Of a stretch of DNA of 64,000 bases, positions 61,223 to 64,000 are shown one piece after another (position 1 is the stretch's first letter; every line of letters starts with the position of its first letter). The position numbers and the translations under genes are program-made. The notes under the pieces were generated by a model that worked only from the letters and a program-made list of their open reading frames with translations, did not search any database and was not told the origin of the DNA. This DNA comes from Halohasta litorea (GTDB taxonomy: Archaea > Halobacteriota > Halobacteria > Halobacteriales > Haloferacaceae), in contig NZ_JANHDJ010000003.1 in the NCBI RefSeq assembly GCF_024494645.1, positions 186,001 through 250,000 of the forward strand, read 5' to 3'.

Positions 61223-61519
61223 ATGGGAGCGAAGCCCGAGTATCGGGATCGCCCGGCCGTCGAGGTCGACATCCTCGATGCACTCGTCGAGCGCGCCGAC
61301 GAGGGGATGACCGTCCTGGAACTCCGGGCGGTCGTCGACAGCGACATCGATCGGATCGAAACCGGGCTGTCGACGCTGAAAGACGACGGCCTCATTACGG
61401 TCGACAAGCAGGACGGCACTGTTCGCATCCAACCGGCCGACCACGTCATCGAGACGAATCCGACACCCGAGGATGAGGAGACATGGGTCGACGTGCTTCG
61501 GGATCGGCTCGGCTTTTAA
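61223..61519 (+). CDS. Small winged-helix protein (DUF6432-like)
   Basis: A 98-residue winged helix: VDILDALVERADEGMTVLELRAVVDSDIDRIETGLSTLKDDGLITVDK shows helix 2, the recognition helix and the wing start (cited by DIDRIETGLSTLKDDG). It is conserved in haloarchaea with unknown function. ATG at 61223 is preferred over a GTG two codons upstream. It is followed after 64 nt by the YgfZ-like gene on the same strand. Confidence 0.82.
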   Translation: MGAKPEYRDRPAVEVDILDALVERADEGMTVLELRAVVDSDIDRIETGLSTLKDDGLITVDKQDGTVRIQPADHVIETNPTPEDEETWVDVLRDRLGF

Positions 61520-61583
61520 CTAACAGGCCACTGTCGCCTGCCGAGGCGTCGCTGTTTTACTCCATCGGGACCTTGAGTCGGTA

Positions 61584-62693
61584 ATGACACTTGTCGGAGA
61601 CAGTCACACCGAACTCGGTGCGACGTTCGTGAGCCGGAGCGGCCGCGAGGTCGTCGACCACTACGGCCGCCCCGAAGTCGCCCATCGGGCAGTTCGCAAC
61701 GGGGTCGGCGTGATCGAGATGGCCTACGGCATCGTCGCCATCGAGGGCGACGACCGCGTGGAGTACGTCGACAACATCGTCTCCAACCGGGTCCCCGAAG
61801 AAAACGGCGAGGGCTGCTACGCGCTACTTTTGGACCCGCAGGGCCGAATCCAGTCGGATCTCTACATTTATAATGCCGGAGAGCGGCTCCTGCTGTTTAC
61901 GCCGCCCGCCGAGGCCGCGCCGCTGGTCGAGGCCTGGCGCGAGAAGGTCTTTATTCAAGATGTCGAGATAACCGACGAATCCGATTCGTTCGGCGTCTTC
62001 GGTGTCCACGGGCCGATGTCGACCGAGAAAATCGCCTCGGTGCTCAACCATGCGGGCGCACCCGAACCCGAACTCACCTTCGAGCGCGGCTCGATGGGCG
62101 ACGCCGGGGTCACCGTCGTCGCGAGCGACAACCCGACCGGTGAGGAGGGGTACGAGGTGATCTGTGGGGCCGACGACGCCGAGAGCGTCCTGGATACCCT
62201 GATCAATCACGGCCTCAACGCCGCGCCCTTCGGCTACCGGACGTTCGACTCGCTGAGCCTCGAAGCGGGGACGCCGCTGTTCGAGACCGAGCTCCACGGT
62301 CGGGTTCCCAACACCGCGGGGCTCCGTCACGGCCTCGACTTCGAGAAGGGCTGTTACGTCGGCCAGGAGCTCGTCTCGAAGGTCTCAAACCGCGGCCAGC
62401 CGAGTTCGCGGCTCGTTGGGCTGCGAACCGACTCGCTGGTCGAGGCCGGGGCGACAGTGACCGACGCGGGCGAGGAAGTCGGCGAGGTGACGCGGGCCGT
62501 CGAGAGCCCCTCGCTCGACGAACCGATCGCGCTGGCGTTCGTCTCCTTCGATGCCCAACTCGACAGCGCCGCCGTCGAGAACGCCGAGGCGGCAGCCGAT
62601 GCCGAAGCGGTCGATCTCCCGTTCGTGACCGGTAGCAGAGACTCCCTTCGGCTGCCGAGCTATCCCGACCCGAAGACGACAGATCAGGGGTAG
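61584..62693 (+). CDS. GcvT-like folate-binding protein (YgfZ/CAF17 type)
   Basis: A 369-residue protein of the GcvT/YgfZ fold. The diagnostic YgfZ motif KGCYVGQE is in GLDFEKGCYVGQELVSKV. YgfZ-type proteins use tetrahydrofolate in repair or assembly of iron-sulfur enzymes, while GcvT is the glycine-cleavage aminomethyltransferase. The motif favours the YgfZ side. Archaeal annotation often says aminomethyltransferase. No gcvH/gcvP neighbours are seen, supporting this. Confidence 0.87.
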   Translation: MTLVGDSHTELGATFVSRSGREVVDHYGRPEVAHRAVRNGVGVIEMAYGIVAIEGDDRVEYVDNIVSNRVPEENGEGCYALLLDPQGRIQSDLYIYNAGERLLLFTPPAEAAPLVEAWREKVFIQDVEITDESDSFGVFGVHGPMSTEKIASVLNHAGAPEPELTFERGSMGDAGVTVVASDNPTGEEGYEVICGADDAESVLDTLINHGLNAAPFGYRTFDSLSLEAGTPLFETELHGRVPNTAGLRHGLDFEKGCYVGQELVSKVSNRGQPSSRLVGLRTDSLVEAGATVTDAGEEVGEVTRAVESPSLDEPIALAFVSFDAQLDSAAVENAEAAADAEAVDLPFVTGSRDSLRLPSYPDPKTTDQG

Positions 62694-62724
62694 GTTAATA
62701 CAGCTACCTGATCTATACGGGATT

Positions 62725-64000
62725 ATGAACATGGATCCCCGACTCTCGACGGGCGTCTCGGGGTTGGATGCGGTACTGTCGGGCGGGGTACTGCCCGAGC
62801 GGTCCTATCTCGTTCGAGGCGGACCGGGCACGGGCAAGACCATTCTCGGCCTCCAGTACCTGCTGGCGGGCATCGAGGCCGATGAGACCGCGCTCTATCT
62901 CAGTTTCGAGGAGCCGCCCGACAACATCATCGAAAACGCCGCCCGACTCGGCTTCGACCTCTCGGGGATCGAGTTCCTGGATCTCACGCCGAGCGGTGAC
63001 CTGTTTGCGGACCCACGGCCATACAGCATCTTCGAGCCCGACGAGGTCGAAGGCGAGACCGTCCTCGGGCGGGTCAGCGAAACGATCGACCGGCTCGCTC
63101 CCGACCGGGTGGTGTTGGACTCGGTTAACCGGATGGAGGCGCTGACGGCCGACCGGTATCAGTTCCGCCAGCAGCTGGTCTCGCTGATGACGCGGCTGAC
63201 CGACAACGGCGCGACGGTGCTGTTTACGACCCAGCCGACCAGCGAAACTCCTGACGACGAACTCCAGTTTCTGGCCGACGGGACGATCGAACTCGATTTC
63301 GGATCGAAGGGCCGAACCATCCAAGTCACGAAGTTCCGCGGCTCGGGGTTCCAGAGCGGCTCTCATACGGTCCAGATCACCGACACCGGGATGGCGGTCT
63401 ACCCGAAGCTCGTTCCCGGCAACTACGAGCGGGAGTTCGTCGCCGAGACCGTCTCTTCGGGTGTCGAGGGGCTCGACTTGCTTTTGAACGGCGGGATCGA
63501 ACGCGGAACGGTTACGGTGCTGAGCGGGCCGACCGGCGTCGGCAAGACGACGACCGCGACGAGTTTCGCCGTCGAGGCGGCCAGACGCGGCGAGCGGGCG
63601 GCGCTCTACCTCTTCGAGGAGAGTCCCGGCACCTTCCGCCACCGCTGTGCAGGCATCGGGTTGCCGATCGACGAACAGATTGACGCGAGGACGCTCGCGG
63701 TCGAAGCCGTCGAGCCGGTGACCATCTCGCCCGACGAGTTCGCGGACGCGGTCCGCGAGGAGGTCGAGACCCACGGGACCCGGCTGGTGATGCTCGACGG
63801 CATCTCGGGGTATCAGCTCTCGATGCGCGGCGAGGACGACGACATCGTCACCGAACTCCACTCGCTGTGCCGGTATCTCAACAACATGGGGGTGACGACG
63901 ATCCTCCTGGACGACGTCTCGAAGGTCACCGGCAACACCGAGGTGACGAGCCACGGAATCAGCTATCTCGCCGACAACGTGGTCATGCTCCGCTATCTCG
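62725..64000 (+). CDS. Two-domain KaiC-like ATPase, 3' end cut by window edge
   Basis: The plus strand is open from the ATG at 62725 (alternative ATG 62731) to the last base, giving about 425 residues. Two RecA-like KaiC domains are in tandem: the first has STGVSGLDAVLSGG and Walker A RGGPGTGKT, the second has SGVEGLDLLLNGG and Walker A SGPTGVGKTT. Catalytic glutamates (SFEE, FEE) follow each. Haloarchaea carry several KaiC-like proteins used as signalling ATPases; a clock role is not implied. The adjoining frame on the opposite strand is a shadow. Confidence 0.9.
   Translation, partial: MNMDPRLSTGVSGLDAVLSGGVLPERSYLVRGGPGTGKTILGLQYLLAGIEADETALYLSFEEPPDNIIENAARLGFDLSGIEFLDLTPSGDLFADPRPYSIFEPDEVEGETVLGRVSETIDRLAPDRVVLDSVNRMEALTADRYQFRQQLVSLMTRLTDNGATVLFTTQPTSETPDDELQFLADGTIELDFGSKGRTIQVTKFRGSGFQSGSHTVQITDTGMAVYPKLVPGNYEREFVAETVSSGVEGLDLLLNGGIERGTVTVLSGPTGVGKTTTATSFAVEAARRGERAALYLFEESPGTFRHRCAGIGLPIDEQIDARTLAVEAVEPVTISPDEFADAVREEVETHGTRLVMLDGISGYQLSMRGEDDDIVTELHSLCRYLNNMGVTTILLDDVSKVTGNTEVTSHGISYLADNVVMLRYL

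Noticed and set aside
62713-63954. 413-codon frame opposite the KaiC-like gene
   Set aside because: The plus strand encodes two KaiC domains with intact P-loops; the reverse frame has no motif.

Overview
The window reads as a chromosomal segment of a haloarchaeon (class Halobacteria). The core DNA is GC-rich, the proteins are strongly acidic, and the gene content is typical: FtsZ2 with the CdrS/CdrL ribbon-helix-helix regulators, two CetZ tubulins, a preflagellin-type archaellin, archaemetzincin, aIF2-beta, archaeal CobY, a ThiD-ThiN fusion, NcsA-like thiolase, F420:NADP oxidoreductase, and many small zinc-ribbon and DUF proteins found in this class. Genus cannot be fixed from sequence alone.

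Layout. 1-14.5 kb is ordinary housekeeping and metabolic sequence: a partial cytochrome P450, UspA, Elp3, methyltransferases, an SDR, a lipoate-ligase-like protein, a BBE-type flavin oxidase, endonuclease IV, a ComA-like synthase and a MmgE/PrpD protein carrying a 27-bp internal duplication. About 14.5-31.4 kb is an accessory island, less GC-rich and with different codon use. It holds two CRISPR arrays on opposite strands (31 and 22 repeats) that bracket a type I-B effector operon on the minus strand, wHTH-cas6-cas8b-cas7-cas5-cas3. No cas1, cas2 or cas4 is present. Next come an Orc1/Cdc6-family ATPase, a small HTH-like protein, a DEDD exonuclease-like protein, a winged-helix repressor-like protein and a large DDE transposase-like ORF. 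From 31.5 kb the chromosome resumes: ncsA, AIM24, ftsZ2-cdrS, cdrL, tRNA-Tyr, aIF2-beta, a cobalamin-assembly cluster (cbiB, cobS, cobY, cobD), a soluble chemotaxis transducer, an M24 peptidase, two cetZ genes, aroA, cytochrome oxidase subunit I, thiDN, an archaellin, archaemetzincin, npdG, hisH, a NifU-type protein, a ROK kinase and, running off the right edge, a two-domain KaiC-like ATPase.

The most unusual signal is in the CRISPR arrays. In array 1 almost every repeat has a different core: 26 distinct cores among 31 repeats, while the flanking blocks TTTCAA and TACATCC are each intact in 29 of 31. Array 2 begins with ten nearly identical repeats of one type, passes through a 44-nt chimeric junction repeat, and ends with eleven hypervariable-core repeats like those of array 1. 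The two arrays share homologous leaders. Array 1's leader lies directly behind cas3, where cas4-cas1-cas2 usually sit. Two spacers in array 1 are 5-mismatch variants of one sequence. Several cores recur at non-adjacent positions, which simple leader-end repeat duplication does not predict.

A second signal is a shared upstream motif (TTCGGAAACTAC...) about 50-54 nt before the putative leaderless start codons of the orc/cdc6, exonuclease-like and transposase-like genes. Two copies of a semi-palindrome, TAGATACAAWWTGAATCTA, lie between the repressor-like and transposase-like genes, and one overlaps the predicted TATA position. Together these suggest a small co-regulated module attached to the CRISPR locus. 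All similarity statements here are by eye; no searches were run.
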